Notes: generated from the sequence alone by a model not told the origin. 64,000 bases of DNA from Rhodothermales bacterium (GCA_039944855.1 JBDUXZ010000016.1:62001-126000); one strand, 5' to 3'; counted from the stretch's first letter, positions 23,862 through 34,040 are shown. Numbers and translations: made by a program.

Positions 23862-24506
23862 TCAGATGCTGGCGAAGCCTACCGAAAGCGCGATGAGCCA
23901 CTGCGCGGCGAAGTACGTGCTGAGCACGGCGGGCTGTGCCATGCGAAACGGCCGGACGAACCGGTTAAACGCGAGGAGGGAGTCGGAGACGACGAAGAGG
24001 GCAGCACCGGTGAGGGCGGCGAGCGTCTCCGCCGTGTGCAGCGCGAGGTGCTGCTCGGCGGCCTGCCAGCCCATGACGAGGAGCGCGGCGGCGTAGAGGA
24101 GGACCGGCCCGCCGAGCCGTCCGAGGTGCGGCCACAGCACGCGGAGCAGCACGGCGCCGTAGAGGAGGAAAGGGAGGAGCGCCCACGCCGACATCGCGGA
24201 GCCCGCCGCGGGGTGGAAAGCCGCGATGTACAACAGGTGGGCGACGAGGAAGCTGGCGAGCCCGGCGATGAACCGGTCCGACGGCAGCATGAGGAAAACG
24301 TCGCCCGCCAGCGAAAAGAGCAGCCCGAGCACCACGAAGGTTTGATAGACCGAGGAGACGGGCGACGGCGTGGCGAGCGCCAGCACCAGAATCAGCGTCG
24401 TGGCGAGTGGCTTGAAGACGTACACCTTTTGGCGGTGGCCGCGCGCCTCCGCGCGGAGCAGCAGCACGGTGGAGGCGAGCACGAGGAGGCTGAGCACGAG
24501 CGGCAT
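23862..24506 (-). CDS. YhhN family (TMEM86/lysoplasmalogenase-like) membrane protein
   Basis: The 214-residue protein has about eight hydrophobic helices. Family hallmarks are KPLATTLILVLAL (about 31-43), LLFSLAGDVFLMLPSDRF (about 61-78) with the conserved GD, and a C-terminal ALFVVSDSLLAFNRF with conserved SD. Relatives hydrolyse the vinyl-ether bond of lysoplasmalogens, but bacterial substrates are largely unproven. I chose the ATG at 24506 since the longer frame adds a basic, non-membrane stretch. Confidence 0.88.
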   Translation of the reverse strand: MPLVLSLLVLASTVLLLRAEARGHRQKVYVFKPLATTLILVLALATPSPVSSVYQTFVVLGLLFSLAGDVFLMLPSDRFIAGLASFLVAHLLYIAAFHPAAGSAMSAWALLPFLLYGAVLLRVLWPHLGRLGGPVLLYAAALLVMGWQAAEQHLALHTAETLAALTGAALFVVSDSLLAFNRFVRPFRMAQPAVLSTYFAAQWLIALSVGFASI

Positions 24507-24630
24507 GCGAGGCGGGCGGCGAAGCGGGAGGGCGGGAGCGATGCCGAGTGTACGCCCCCGCCGCGGCCAAATGAAAAGCGGGCGGCGACGCATCGCGCCA
24601 CCGCCCGCCGAACCAACACGGCCGGAGCCG

Positions 24631-25803
24631 TCAGGGTTTGAGGACGACCTTGATGCAGTTGTCCTCTTTGTCGCGGAACGTCTCGTACATCTTCGGCGCG
24701 TCGTCGAGCGGGGCCGTGTGGGTGATGACGAACGAGGGGTCGATCTCGCCGCTCTGGATCTTCTGCATGAGTGGATCGAGGTAGCGCTGGACGTGGGTCT
24801 GCCCCATCTTGAACGTGAGTCCCTTGTTCATCGCCGCGCCGAACGGGATCGTGACGGTCTGCGCGTAGACGCCGGGGACGGAGAGCGTGCCGCCCTTGCG
24901 GCAGGCCATGATCGCCTGCTGGAGCACGTAGGGGTGATCGCTCTGAAGGTGCGTCGCCTGCTTGACGTTGTCCACGAGCGCTTTGGCGTCGTTCGCCGCG
25001 TGCGCCTCGGCGCCGACGGCGTCGATGCAGCGGTCCGGGCCGCGCCCGTCGGTCATGTCGATGAGGTGCTGCACGATGTCGTCGACCTCCTCGAAATTGA
25101 CGGTCTCGGCGTTGCCGTGCTCCCGCGCCATGCGGAGCCGCTCGGGCTCGCGGTCGATCGCGATGACGCGGCCGGCGCCGAACATCCACGCGCTCTGGAT
25201 GGCGAACTGCGCCACGGGGCCGCAGCCCCAGATCGCGACGGTGTCGCCGTCCTCGATCTGCGCGTTCTCGGCGGCCATGTAGCCCGTCGGGAAGATGTCG
25301 GAGAGGAAGAGGACCTGCTCGTCGGTCATCCCCTCGGGGACCTTGATCGGGCCGACGTCGGCGTAGGGCACGCGGAGGTACTCGGCCTGCCCGCCGGGGA
25401 TGCCGCCGAGGAGGTGGGAGTAGCCGTAGACGCCGGCGGGGGAGTGGCCCATCGCCTTGCGCGCGTTCTCGGGCTTCGGGTTCGAGTTGTCGCAGAGCGA
25501 GTACATCGTCTGGTCGCAGAACCAGCAGTGCCCGCACGAGATCGTGAACGGGACGACGACGCGGTCGCCTTTCTTCAGCTTCGTCACGCCCTTGCCGACC
25601 TCCTCGACGATGCCCATCGGCTCGTGGCCGATGATGTCGCCCTCTTTCATCATCGGGACGAACCCGTCGAAGAGGTGGAGGTCGGAGCCGCAGATCGCGG
25701 TGGAAGTGACTTTGATGACGACGTCGCCGGGGTCTTCGATCTTCGGGTCGGGGACGTTGTCGATGCGCACGTCGCCTTGGCCGTGCCAGGTGAGGGCTTT
25801 CAT
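24631..25803 (-). CDS. Zinc-dependent alcohol dehydrogenase (formaldehyde-dehydrogenase-like)
   Basis: The 390-residue MDR-family enzyme has catalytic zinc ligands C38 (AICGSDLH), H60 and E61 (GHEPMG). The structural zinc site is C90-C93-C96-C104 ([15 protein letters not shown]). The Rossmann loop is [19 protein letters not shown]. The length and the NxxAE and [12 protein letters not shown] blocks match the glutathione-independent formaldehyde/threonine dehydrogenase-like group. It oxidises an alcohol or aldehyde with NAD(P); the substrate is unknown. Single-gene unit. Confidence 0.9.
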   Translation of the reverse strand: MKALTWHGQGDVRIDNVPDPKIEDPGDVVIKVTSTAICGSDLHLFDGFVPMMKEGDIIGHEPMGIVEEVGKGVTKLKKGDRVVVPFTISCGHCWFCDQTMYSLCDNSNPKPENARKAMGHSPAGVYGYSHLLGGIPGGQAEYLRVPYADVGPIKVPEGMTDEQVLFLSDIFPTGYMAAENAQIEDGDTVAIWGCGPVAQFAIQSAWMFGAGRVIAIDREPERLRMAREHGNAETVNFEEVDDIVQHLIDMTDGRGPDRCIDAVGAEAHAANDAKALVDNVKQATHLQSDHPYVLQQAIMACRKGGTLSVPGVYAQTVTIPFGAAMNKGLTFKMGQTHVQRYLDPLMQKIQSGEIDPSFVITHTAPLDDAPKMYETFRDKEDNCIKVVLKP

Positions 25804-25906
25804 AAGAGGTGCGGTAAAGAGAGGAGAAGTGAGCCTGGCAAACGGCCCCGGCTCCCCCCACGTTCCGAGCCGGGTCCACGATTCCGCCTCTTTCCCATCC
25901 GCCCCG

Positions 25907-27130
25907 TCAGTCCTCGGCGAGCCAGCCGTGGAGCGCAGCGTAGACGTCGCGGCTGCTGAGGAGGTCGAAGTGGCCGAGCCCGTGGAACACGCGCTGCCGC
26001 GCGTTGGGGATCGCGAGCGCGAGCGCCGGGTCGGGATGCTCACCGAGCGCGCTGCGGACGGGCACGAGCCCGTCGCCCACGGCCGTCCACGCCTTGCCGT
26101 CGGGCTCGCGCTGCTTCGTCGCCGCGACCGCGAAGCACGGCACGTCGGGAAGGGGGACGTGCGCGCCCGGCGCGCGCGCCGCGCCCTCGCGGTCGTCGAG
26201 AATCGTCCCGTAGCGGAGGTCTTTCACGCCGGCGCTGCGGATCAGCCCGAGCCGGGCGAACGGCGCCGTGAACGGGCTAGCCCCGAGGAAGAGGTCGACG
26301 CCGTTGCCCGCGCGCTCCAGCGGCGCCCCGTGGTGCGGCGTGCCGAGAAACGCGAGCGCCCGCAGCGAGCGCAGCCACGTGTGCTCCGCCTGTCCGGCGA
26401 CGTGGCTCGCGCTGCGGGCGACGAGCCCGCCCATGCTGTGCCCGACGACGACGAGGTCGGTGACGGGAACGGGCCACGCTCCGACCAATCGCTCGAGCAC
26501 GTCGGCGAACGCGCGGCCGTTGGCTGCGATGGATCGGCCGCTGTTGTACTTGAGGTAGAGCGGGACGTAGTCCAAGTCGCGGGCGAGCGCAACCCCGTGG
26601 TCGTGCCCTTGACGCATCCACCCCCGATCGTCCATGCAGAGACCGTGGGCGAGGACGAGCAGCCGGCCATGTGGGGCAGCAGCGGCGTGCATCGGCCGGT
26701 CGAGTGCGAGCGGGTGCCCGTCGCGGCGGAGGTGCATCGGGATCGCCAGCGGGTTGTCCGTCGCCGCGAGGTGGTCGCCGACGACGCCGTTCAGGATCGC
26801 GAGGGCATCGTCGCGGCGTGGCACGTCGTAGCGGTCCAACAGCGGGGCGAAGGGGACGAGCGCCGTATCGAACCCGAAGCCGGTCGCGCGCGTGACGCGG
26901 CGGACGTTGCGGTAGACGAACCCCGAAATCCCCCGCGCCCGATTCGAACGTGGGGCGCCGAAGGGCGACGCGAGGCGGGCGATGGTGTGGTGCACCTCCT
27001 CCACGATGTCCGTCACGCCCGTCACCGCATCGACCGTCAACTGACTGACGCCGCGCGCGTCAGCCGCCGTCGGGCTGCGGCGCGGCGGGATCGGCGACCC
27101 CGGTGTCGTGTCCTCTGGCTTCTCATCCAT
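25907..27130 (-). CDS. Alpha/beta hydrolase, PGAP1/lipase-like
   Basis: The 407-residue protein has the nucleophile elbow GHSMGG in [20 protein letters not shown] (about 228-247), an oxyanion region [15 protein letters not shown] (about 157-171) and a late His in [10 protein letters not shown]. The first 90 residues are Pro-rich and helical without a signal peptide. The family includes triacylglycerol lipases and GPI-inositol-deacylase-like proteins. Probably cytoplasmic or peripheral; the lipid substrate is unknown. Confidence 0.85.
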   Translation of the reverse strand: MDEKPEDTTPGSPIPPRRSPTAADARGVSQLTVDAVTGVTDIVEEVHHTIARLASPFGAPRSNRARGISGFVYRNVRRVTRATGFGFDTALVPFAPLLDRYDVPRRDDALAILNGVVGDHLAATDNPLAIPMHLRRDGHPLALDRPMHAAAAPHGRLLVLAHGLCMDDRGWMRQGHDHGVALARDLDYVPLYLKYNSGRSIAANGRAFADVLERLVGAWPVPVTDLVVVGHSMGGLVARSASHVAGQAEHTWLRSLRALAFLGTPHHGAPLERAGNGVDLFLGASPFTAPFARLGLIRSAGVKDLRYGTILDDREGAARAPGAHVPLPDVPCFAVAATKQREPDGKAWTAVGDGLVPVRSALGEHPDPALALAIPNARQRVFHGLGHFDLLSSRDVYAALHGWLAED

Positions 27131-27232
27131 CGTGTTCCTCGGCGGCTGTCGCCCCGGCCCGGATGGCGGGGGCGGCACGCAAACGCGGGAGTGGGGCTTC
27201 CGATCCGTCCGCGCCGAGGGAGCCCGAGGGGC

Positions 27233-28936
27233 CTACGCGCCGAAGTGCTCGATGAACTCCCGGCGCTGCTGCGCGTCGCCGAGCATGACGAGCTCGACCC
27301 CCGCTTCGAGCGGCATCGAGGCAGGAGGGCTCGTCACGAGGTCGCCGTTGCGCTGGACGGCGATCACGTTGAGCCCGGTGCGCGCGCCGATCCCGGTCTC
27401 GGCGAGGGTCCGGCCCCAGAGCGAGCGCGGGAGCGGGGCCGAGAACAGGTCGATGCCCTCGCCGAGGACGACGAGTTCGCGGCCGTGGAGGACGGAGTGC
27501 ACGGCCGAGGCGCCGAGCGCGTCGTAGCTCAGCACGAAGTCGGCCCCGGCGCGGTGGATCGACTCGGAGTTGCGGGCGTGCGTGATCCGGCTGACGATGC
27601 GGAGGTCGGGGTTGAGGTGGCGGCAGTACGAGGCGAGGTAGATGTTGACGGCGTCGTCGTTCGTGGTGAGGAGGACGGAGGGGGCGTCCATGATCCCCGC
27701 GCGCTTGAGGAGGTCGTAGTCGGCGGCGTCGCCGGCGAAGACGCCTTCGCAGAGCCCGCCGAGCCGCTCGCACAGCGCCTCGCTCTGCTCGACGAGGTGG
27801 ACGGGGACCTCGCGGCGCTGGAGCGCACGTGTCGCCGCGCGGCCCACGGTCCCCCCGCCGATCACGAGGACGGGGTTCGGGTTCGTGCCGTAGATCAGCA
27901 AGAGGTCGTCGAGGGTCTCGAACTGCTCCTCCGTCCCGATCAGCACGGGGACGCTCGCCTTGGTGAGCACGATGTCGGGCCGGGCGGGCCGGAGCCGGCC
28001 GCGTTCCCACACCCCGATGATGCTGACCCCGGCGATCGCGCGCAGCCGCGTCTCGCGGATCGTCTTCCCCACGAGCGGGGTGTGGTGGACGGGGAGCTCA
28101 GCGATGAGGAGGTTTTGGTAGCGCCCGATCGCGTGCGACTGCGCGTAGAGGGCGTCGACGCGGCTCGCGAGCTGCTCGCCGAGCCACGTCTTGAGCGGGA
28201 GCACGTGCGTCGCCCCGCTGAGCTCCAGCACGTCGACGGAGTCCTCCTTCCCGGCGACGGCGACGATCGGCACGTCGGGCGCGATCTCGCGCACGGTCAG
28301 CGCGATGTTCGTGTTGACGACGTCGGAGCGGTTGGCGAAGACGAGCCGCGCGCGGTCGACGCCGAGGGCCTCCCACGTCGCCGTGCTGTCGGCGTCGCCG
28401 GCGACGACGGAGACGCCTTCGAGGTGGAGCTCCGCCGCTGCGGCGGCATCGGAGAGGAGGACGAAGTACGGGATCGCCTCCTGCTCTAGCCGCGCGATGA
28501 GGTCCGGCGCGATCGTGTCGTAAGCACAGAGAATGACGTGGCCCGTCGTTCCGGCCGGCACCCGGCGCGGCGCGCGCGTGCGGATCTGCGCTTCGAGCCA
28601 CGGCGCGTAAAAGAAGCGGATGAACGCGAACGGCAGCACGATCAGGAGGAGCACGATCCCCGAGATCAGCACGACGATGCTGAAGACGCGGCCGAGGTCG
28701 CTCTGGAACGTGATGTCCCCGAAGCCGAGCGTGCTCATCACCGTCAGCGTCCAGTAGAGCCCCGTGACCCACGAGTGATCCTCGCCCTCGACGTGGACCA
28801 TGATGAGGTGGAACACCTCGGCGAATACGACGACGACGACGACGACGAAGGCGACGTACTTCAGCAGGGCCCGGACGTTGCGGCGGGCCTGCCGGTCCTG
28901 GAAGAAGTACGCGAGTTGCGTGCCGACGAGCTTCAT
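27233..28936 (-). CDS. Potassium channel protein with two RCK/TrkA-N domains
   Basis: The 567-residue protein begins with a two-helix pore. TM1 contains a run of seven valines (FVVVVVVVFAEVF, about 29-42), the selectivity filter is TVMSTLGFGDI (about 66-76), and TM2 is IVVLISGIVLLLIVLP. Two NAD-binding RCK domains follow (HVILCAYDTIAPDLIARLEQ about 133-152; NPVLVIGGGTVGRAATRAL about 358-376), with TrkA-C-like segments (about 275-345 and 490-566). It resembles MthK/Kch-type K+ channels. Tandem RCKs in one chain would form the gating ring without internal initiation. Confidence 0.92.
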   Translation of the reverse strand: MKLVGTQLAYFFQDRQARRNVRALLKYVAFVVVVVVVFAEVFHLIMVHVEGEDHSWVTGLYWTLTVMSTLGFGDITFQSDLGRVFSIVVLISGIVLLLIVLPFAFIRFFYAPWLEAQIRTRAPRRVPAGTTGHVILCAYDTIAPDLIARLEQEAIPYFVLLSDAAAAAELHLEGVSVVAGDADSTATWEALGVDRARLVFANRSDVVNTNIALTVREIAPDVPIVAVAGKEDSVDVLELSGATHVLPLKTWLGEQLASRVDALYAQSHAIGRYQNLLIAELPVHHTPLVGKTIRETRLRAIAGVSIIGVWERGRLRPARPDIVLTKASVPVLIGTEEQFETLDDLLLIYGTNPNPVLVIGGGTVGRAATRALQRREVPVHLVEQSEALCERLGGLCEGVFAGDAADYDLLKRAGIMDAPSVLLTTNDDAVNIYLASYCRHLNPDLRIVSRITHARNSESIHRAGADFVLSYDALGASAVHSVLHGRELVVLGEGIDLFSAPLPRSLWGRTLAETGIGARTGLNVIAVQRNGDLVTSPPASMPLEAGVELVMLGDAQQRREFIEHFGA

Positions 28937-29036
28937 GGGCGGGCGAGGAGCGTTGCGGGTGGGTAGGTGTTGAAGTCTACGCCCGATTGGCTATCGTCAT
29001 CGACCGTTCGTCGGCTCGCGGCGTGTCGGGTTCAGC

Positions 29037-29564
29037 TCAGCGACGATCCAACACGGGGAGGTATGCCCGCCACGGCCCGATCTCGTCGCGGTAGACCTTC
29101 GCGAGGGCGCGGCTGATCTGGGCGAGGTGCCCGAGGTCGTGGACGACCCACGTGGACAGGAGCTGCCGGAGTGTCACGGTGCCGAAGTCGGGGTGCAGTC
29201 CCTCGCGGTCGAGCGCGTCGTCGGGGAGGGCGAGGGCGTCGAGGGCGAGGAGGTTCTCGGCGCGGAGTGTGGCGAACGTGTCCAGCAACTCGTCGAGCGT
29301 GCGGCCTCGGCTCGCTTCTTCCTGCGCGAACCGGTCGAAGGGGGCGAAGCGGTGCGGGCCGCCGGGCCGGAGGATGAGGTCGGCGCGCGCCATCCAGTCC
29401 GTCTGCTCCCCGTGGATCAGGTGGCCGACGACGTCGAACGGGCTCCACGTGCCGGTGCCTTCGTTGGCGTGCACAAACGGCTCGGGGAGGTCGCGGAGGA
29501 GCGCGTCGAGCGTGGCGGGCGTGCGCGCGAGGAGGGCGCGGGCGTGGACGAGGTCGAAGGTCAT
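29037..29564 (-). CDS. DinB-like metal-binding protein
   Basis: The 175-residue four-helix-bundle protein has the DinB metal triad: a His in VGHLIHGEQTDWMAR (about 46-60) and HDLGH near the end (VVHDLGHLAQISRAL, about 140-154). Such proteins are often thiol transferases or damage-induced proteins of unclear role. Its ATG overlaps the stop of the DUF4385 gene (ATGA), so the two are co-translated. Confidence 0.88.
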   Translation of the reverse strand: MTFDLVHARALLARTPATLDALLRDLPEPFVHANEGTGTWSPFDVVGHLIHGEQTDWMARADLILRPGGPHRFAPFDRFAQEEASRGRTLDELLDTFATLRAENLLALDALALPDDALDREGLHPDFGTVTLRQLLSTWVVHDLGHLAQISRALAKVYRDEIGPWRAYLPVLDRR

Positions 29565-30013
29565 GGGCAGTCGGCCGGGCGTTCTCGCTGTCGGTGGGCG
29601 TCGCGGAGGCGCTGGTAGGTCGCGTCGGCTTTCGCCGCTTTCAGCCGTTCGTCGAAGATCAGCGCCGAAGCGCGCTTCTCGGCATCGGCCCACTGCTCGG
29701 GCTCCTTCACGGTGCCGTCGTCGGCGTACTTCCGGCCGCCGGGGTACTTCGCGTAGCGCATCGCCCGCGTGTAGCCCATCTGCAGGTACTTCCGCGCCAT
29801 GTCCATCCCCACGAAATCCTCGGCGTCGCGGTAGGCCTCGAACTTCGCCCAGATCGCGGCGGAGGATTCCTTGGCCGCCGCCTCGTCCTTGAACGACCAC
29901 AGCGGCAGCAGCTCCGACTTGTACGGCTGCACTTTGAACACGCCGCGCTCGCCGCGCCCGATCTCGTAGCACTCGGGGCGTTCGCGGAAGTCGGTAGCGT
30001 ATTCGACGGCCAT
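29561..30013 (-). CDS. DUF4385 family protein
   Basis: The 150-residue soluble protein matches DUF4385 over most of its length: FRERPECYEIGRGERGVFKV (about 9-28), PYKSELLPLWSFK, then DFVGMDMARKYLQMGYTRAM (about 66-85) and PGGRKY. Function unknown. It is followed by, and overlaps, the DinB-like gene. Confidence 0.85.
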   Translation of the reverse strand: MAVEYATDFRERPECYEIGRGERGVFKVQPYKSELLPLWSFKDEAAAKESSAAIWAKFEAYRDAEDFVGMDMARKYLQMGYTRAMRYAKYPGGRKYADDGTVKEPEQWADAEKRASALIFDERLKAAKADATYQRLRDAHRQRERPADCP

Positions 30014-30042
30014 AGGAGAGGCGCGGGGTGGGATAAATCGAA

Positions 30043-30498
30043 CTACTTCAAGCCCAACTCGATCCGGAGGTCGTCGATGGCGCTCACGGCGACGCCGTCG
30101 ACGTAGTTGTTGCGGGCGTCGTCGGCGTGGCCTTCGACTTTGACGAACGTGACCTCGTGCGTGTCGACGAGGCGGAGCAGCTCTTCCCAGAGGTCGCGGT
30201 TCTTGACCGGCTTCTTGTCGGCCGTCTTCCACCCGCGCCGCTGCCAGTTCGCGATCCAGTTCTGCTGAAAGGCATTCACGACGTACGCGCTGTCGGTGTG
30301 AACGGCGACGCGGCACGGCTCCTTCAGCGCGCGGAGCCCTTCGATCACCGCGATCATCTCCATGCGGTTGTTCGTCGTGTCGGGCTCGGCGCCCTTCAGC
30401 GTCCGCTCCTGCCCGCCGAATTGGAGGAGGGCGGCCCAGCCGCCGGGGCCGGGGTTGCCGCTGCACGCGCCGTCGGTGTAGAGAATGACGTCTTTCAA
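30043..30498 (-). CDS. rnhA: Ribonuclease HI
   Basis: The protein, about 151 residues, has all RNase HI catalytic blocks: ILYTDGACSGNPGPGGWAAL (first Asp), NNRMEMIAVIEGLRALKEP (Glu), VHTDSAYVVNAF (Asp) and VEGHADDARNNYVDG (His/Asp). It cleaves RNA in RNA-DNA hybrids. I chose the TTG at 30498 because it gives the standard length. The nearest upstream ATG, at 30588, would add 30 residues reaching to within 22 bases of the divergent obg start. Confidence 0.9.
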   Translation of the reverse strand: MKDVILYTDGACSGNPGPGGWAALLQFGGQERTLKGAEPDTTNNRMEMIAVIEGLRALKEPCRVAVHTDSAYVVNAFQQNWIANWQRRGWKTADKKPVKNRDLWEELLRLVDTHEVTFVKVEGHADDARNNYVDGVAVSAIDDLRIELGLK

Positions 30499-30609
30499 GG
30501 ATATCGGGAGGAGGGGGAGAAAACGGGAGGCGTAGAACGTAAGGGTGTCCCCAGCGCGAGGTCGGAGCCGCGCGCCCCTCCGCATCACGTTTCACGCATT
30601 ACGCATCCT

Positions 30610-31647
30610 ATGAAATTCGTCGATTACGTCACAATCAGCGTTCGCAGCGGCAAAGGCGGAGCGGGGGCGGTGACCTTCCGCCGCGCGAAGTACGAGCCGA
30701 TGGGCGGCCCGAGCGGCGGCGACGGCGGCGCGGGCGGCTCCGTCCTCCTCGAAGCCGACGACAACCTCTACACCCTCCTCGACCTCCGCTACAACCGCCA
30801 TCACTTCGCGAAGGCGGGCGAGCCCGGCCTGCGCGACCAGAAGACGGGCAAGAGCGCCGACGACATCGTAATCCGCGTCCCCCTCGGCACCGTCGTCCGC
30901 GACTCGACGACGAACGAAATCCTCGGCGACCTGATGCACGACGGCGACCGGCTCGTGCTCGCGCAGGGCGGGCGCGGCGGGCTCGGCAACGTCCACTTCA
31001 AAAGCTCGACGAACCAGGCTCCGCAGTACGCGCAGCCCGGCGAGCCCGGCGAGGAGCGTGAGGTCACGCTCGAACTCAAGCTGCTCGCCGACGTCGGCCT
31101 CGTCGGCTTCCCGAACGCGGGGAAGAGCACGCTCGTCTCGACGATCTCGGCGGCGAAGCCGAAGGTGGCGGACTACCCGTTCACCACGCTCGAACCGAAC
31201 CTCGGGATGGTCTACCTCGGTGACCACCGCTCGTTCGTCGTCGCTGACATCCCCGGTATCATCGAGGGCGCGAGCGAGGGGCGCGGCCTCGGCACGCGCT
31301 TCCTCAAGCACATCGAGCGCAACGCCGTGCTCCTCTTCGTCATCCCGTCGAACGCCGACGACGCGGGCGCGCAGTACCGTACCCTCCTCGGCGAGCTCGA
31401 GGCGTTCAACGCCGAACTGATGGACAAGCCGCGTATCGTGGCGCTCTCGAAGACCGACCTCCTCCCGCCGGACATGCTCGACGCCTTCGTGGAGGACGCG
31501 CGCAACGGCTTCCCCGAGGGCGTCGAGGTGCTGCCGATCTCGGCCGTCGCGCAGAAGGGGTTGGACGAGCTGAAGGAGACGTTGTGGCGTTACATCGAGC
31601 GCAACAAAGACGCGGAACGGGCCGAGGTAGGGGGCGATTTCCGCTAG
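30610..31647 (+). CDS. obg: GTPase Obg/CgtA
   Basis: The 345-residue protein has the glycine-rich Obg domain (about 1-158: VRSGKGGAGAVTFRRAKY, GGPSGGDGGAGG) followed by the G domain, with G1 GFPNAGKST (166-174), DIPGIIEGASEGRGLG as G3/switch II and SKTD as G4. It is an essential ribosome-associated GTPase for 50S maturation. The extra C-terminal OCT domain of some Obg proteins is absent. Confidence 0.95.
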   Translation: MKFVDYVTISVRSGKGGAGAVTFRRAKYEPMGGPSGGDGGAGGSVLLEADDNLYTLLDLRYNRHHFAKAGEPGLRDQKTGKSADDIVIRVPLGTVVRDSTTNEILGDLMHDGDRLVLAQGGRGGLGNVHFKSSTNQAPQYAQPGEPGEEREVTLELKLLADVGLVGFPNAGKSTLVSTISAAKPKVADYPFTTLEPNLGMVYLGDHRSFVVADIPGIIEGASEGRGLGTRFLKHIERNAVLLFVIPSNADDAGAQYRTLLGELEAFNAELMDKPRIVALSKTDLLPPDMLDAFVEDARNGFPEGVEVLPISAVAQKGLDELKETLWRYIERNKDAERAEVGGDFR

Positions 31648-31719
31648 CGCAGCGGCGCACGGCTTGCCATTGTGCGAGGGCGGTGCCATCTTCCGCTTCC
31701 TCCCTCGCCGCCGCTGCCC

Positions 31720-32859
31720 GTGGACCTCTTCGCCCAGCACGCTCCGACCGACGCCGACGAACTGCGGGCGCTCGTCGCGCTCTCGCTCGTGCCGGGCGTC
31801 GGGCCGGGGCGGATTCGCTCGCTCCTCGCCCATTTCGGCTCGGCGTCGGCGGTGATGGCGGCGTCGCCTCGGGCGCTCGCGCAGGTAGACCGCGTCGGCC
31901 CGCACACGGCGAAGGCGATCCGCGATTTCGACGGGGACGCCACGGTGGACGAGCAGTTCGAGCGCGCCGCCCGCGTCGGCGCCGAGCTCGTGCCGCTGTG
32001 GGACGAGCGCTACCCCCGTCTGCTCCGGCAGATCTACGACCCGCCCGCCGTGCTCTGGCTGCGCGGCGATCTGCTGCCGCAGGACGGCCGCGCGATCGCG
32101 ATCGTCGGGACGCGGCGGGCGACGGATTACGGCAAGCGCGTCGCGCACGACTTCGCGTTCGAGCTCGCGCAGCGCGGGTTCACGATCGTCAGCGGGCTGG
32201 CGTACGGGATCGACACAGCGGCGCACCGGGGCGCACTCGAAGCGGGCGGACGGACGCTCGCCGTGCTCGGCTCGGGCGTGGACCGGATTTACCCGAGCCG
32301 GAACAAGCCGCTCGCCGAGCAGATCGCCGGCGACCACGGCGCCGTGCTGAGCGAGTTCGCCCTCGGCACCGCGCCCGACGCGTCGAACTTCCCGCGCCGC
32401 AACCGGATCATCGCGGGGTGCTCGCTCGGCACGCTCGTCGCCGAGGCGCGGAAGACGGGCGGCGCGCTCATCACGGCGTGGATGGCGCTGGAGCAGAACC
32501 GCGAGGTGTGGGCCGCGCCGGCCGCCGTGTTCGGGCCGGCAGGGGAGGGGACGAACCAGCTCATCCGCAAGGGCTACGCCACGCTCGTCACGACGGTCGA
32601 CGAGCTGCTCGAAGAGATCGAGGGGCAGCTCGAGGCCGTGCCGGGGGCGGTGCCCGTCGCGCCAGAGCCCGCGCCACCGCCCGTGCTCAACGGGGCCGAG
32701 GCCAAACTCTACGACGCGCTCTCGGCCGAGCCCGTCCACCTCGATACGCTCTGCGAGCGGAGCGGGCTCGACACCTCGAACGCGCTCGTCTACCTCCTCT
32801 CGCTGGAGTTCAAGGGGCTCGTGCGCCAGCTTGCGGGCAAGCAGTTCTTCCGCGCCTGA
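31720..32859 (+). CDS. dprA: DNA-processing protein DprA
   Basis: The 379-residue protein has a helix-hairpin-helix-like N-terminus (SLVPGVGPGRIRSLLAHFGS), the Rossmann-like core with AIVGTRRATDYGKRVAHDFA, IVSGLAYGIDTAAHRGALEA, LGSGVDRIYPSRN and FPRRNRIIAG. A C-terminal winged-helix (LCERSGLDTSNALVYLLSLE) follows. It loads RecA onto incoming ssDNA in transformation. I prefer the GTG at 31720; an ATG at 31672 would add 16 proline-rich residues. Confidence 0.93.
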   Translation: MDLFAQHAPTDADELRALVALSLVPGVGPGRIRSLLAHFGSASAVMAASPRALAQVDRVGPHTAKAIRDFDGDATVDEQFERAARVGAELVPLWDERYPRLLRQIYDPPAVLWLRGDLLPQDGRAIAIVGTRRATDYGKRVAHDFAFELAQRGFTIVSGLAYGIDTAAHRGALEAGGRTLAVLGSGVDRIYPSRNKPLAEQIAGDHGAVLSEFALGTAPDASNFPRRNRIIAGCSLGTLVAEARKTGGALITAWMALEQNREVWAAPAAVFGPAGEGTNQLIRKGYATLVTTVDELLEEIEGQLEAVPGAVPVAPEPAPPPVLNGAEAKLYDALSAEPVHLDTLCERSGLDTSNALVYLLSLEFKGLVRQLAGKQFFRA

Positions 32860-32882
32860 GCGCGTGTTCGAGCCGGGGTCGG

Positions 32883-32890
32883 TATCTTGC
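32883..32890 (+). promoter_or_regulatory. Promoter -7 element of first EEP gene
   Basis: TATCTTGC lies 25 bases before the ATG at 32916, similar to the -7 elements of other genes here. Confidence 0.35.
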
Positions 32891-32915
32891 TGCGGCCCCT
32901 CCCTTCGCCCCTCCG

Positions 32916-34040
32916 ATGCTCGCTGCCCTCCAAATCGTCCTGCTCGTCCTCGCGCTCCTCGCGATCGCGGCGTCGGTGCTGTCGAGCCTGCCGTGGCCGT
33001 ACTGGTGGACGCGGATGTTCGACTTCCCGCGCCTCCAGATCGTCGCGCTCGCGAGCGTCGTGCTCGCGCTCTATGTCGTGGTCAATCTCGCGACGGGCGA
33101 TATGGACACGTTCGAGTGGATCGTGGCGGGGCTGCTTGCGCTCGTGCTCGTCTATCAGCTCGTGTGGATCGCGCAGTACTCGCCGCTGATGCCGGTCGAG
33201 AGCGAATCCGTCTCGGGCGTCCCGCGCGAGCGGCGGCTCCGCCTCCTCATCACGAACGTTTGGATGGAGAACCGCGACTTCGACAAGTGGCACGCTGTCG
33301 TCACCGCTGAGGATGCCGACGTGATCATGGGCGTCGAGACCGATCAGTGGTGGGCCGAGCAGATGCGCGTGCTCGAAGCGGACTACCCGCATAAGAAAGA
33401 AGTCCCGCAGGAGGACACGTACGGGATGGTTGTGTACTCGCGCTTCCCGCTCGAAGACCTCGAGGTCAAGCGGCTCGTCGAGGACGAGGTGCCGAGCGTG
33501 TGGGCGCGCGTGAAGCTGCCGGACGGGCCGCGCGTCCAACTCGTCTTCGTCCACCCGCGACCGCCTCGGCCGGACATCGGGCAGGACTCCCACCTCCGCG
33601 ACGCCGAGCTCGTCCTCGTCGCCCGCGCCGTCGAACCGCTGGAGCGGCCCGTCGTCGTCGCCGGCGACTTCAACGACGTGGCGTGGAGCTACACGACGAG
33701 CCTCTTCCAGAAGCTCGCCGGCCTGCTCGACCCCCGCCGGGGCCGCGGCCTCTACATGACGTTCCACGCCGACCACCCGCTCCTCCGCTACCCGCTCGAC
33801 CACATCTTCCACTCCGACGACCTCGCGCTCGTCGACCTCCGCGTCCTCGGCCACACCGGCAGCGACCACTTCCCCGTCTTCGTAGACCTCGCCTACGTCG
33901 GCGACGCCCTCGATCAGGAAGCGCCGGAGGCCGACGAGGACGACCAGGAGCAGGGCGACGACCTCGTGGAGTTCGCCGAGGAGATGAAGGCGGAGGAGAG
34001 CCCGGAGGAGGAGCGGGAGCGGAAGGAGAAAGATGTTTGA
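32916..34040 (+). CDS. Membrane-anchored endonuclease/exonuclease/phosphatase (EEP) family protein, copy 1
   Basis: The 374-residue protein has three N-terminal membrane helices (about 3-90) with the signature LPWPYWWTRMFDFPRLQ between the first two. An EEP catalytic domain follows (about 105-330), with NVWMENRDFDKW, VETDQWW (Glu), VFVHPRPPRP, VVAGDFNDVAWSYTTSLFQK (Asp/Asn) and the final GSDHFPVF (Asp/His). The tail is strongly acidic. Substrate unknown (phosphodiester or phospholipid). A second copy follows directly. Confidence 0.88.
   Translation: MLAALQIVLLVLALLAIAASVLSSLPWPYWWTRMFDFPRLQIVALASVVLALYVVVNLATGDMDTFEWIVAGLLALVLVYQLVWIAQYSPLMPVESESVSGVPRERRLRLLITNVWMENRDFDKWHAVVTAEDADVIMGVETDQWWAEQMRVLEADYPHKKEVPQEDTYGMVVYSRFPLEDLEVKRLVEDEVPSVWARVKLPDGPRVQLVFVHPRPPRPDIGQDSHLRDAELVLVARAVEPLERPVVVAGDFNDVAWSYTTSLFQKLAGLLDPRRGRGLYMTFHADHPLLRYPLDHIFHSDDLALVDLRVLGHTGSDHFPVFVDLAYVGDALDQEAPEADEDDQEQGDDLVEFAEEMKAEESPEEERERKEKDV

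Noticed and set aside
25457-28489. Very long plus-strand open frame (1010 codons)
   Set aside because: It lies antisense across three well-supported minus-strand genes (dehydrogenase, hydrolase, K+ channel), is Arg/Val/Asp-rich and resembles no family. It is a GC-rich shadow frame.
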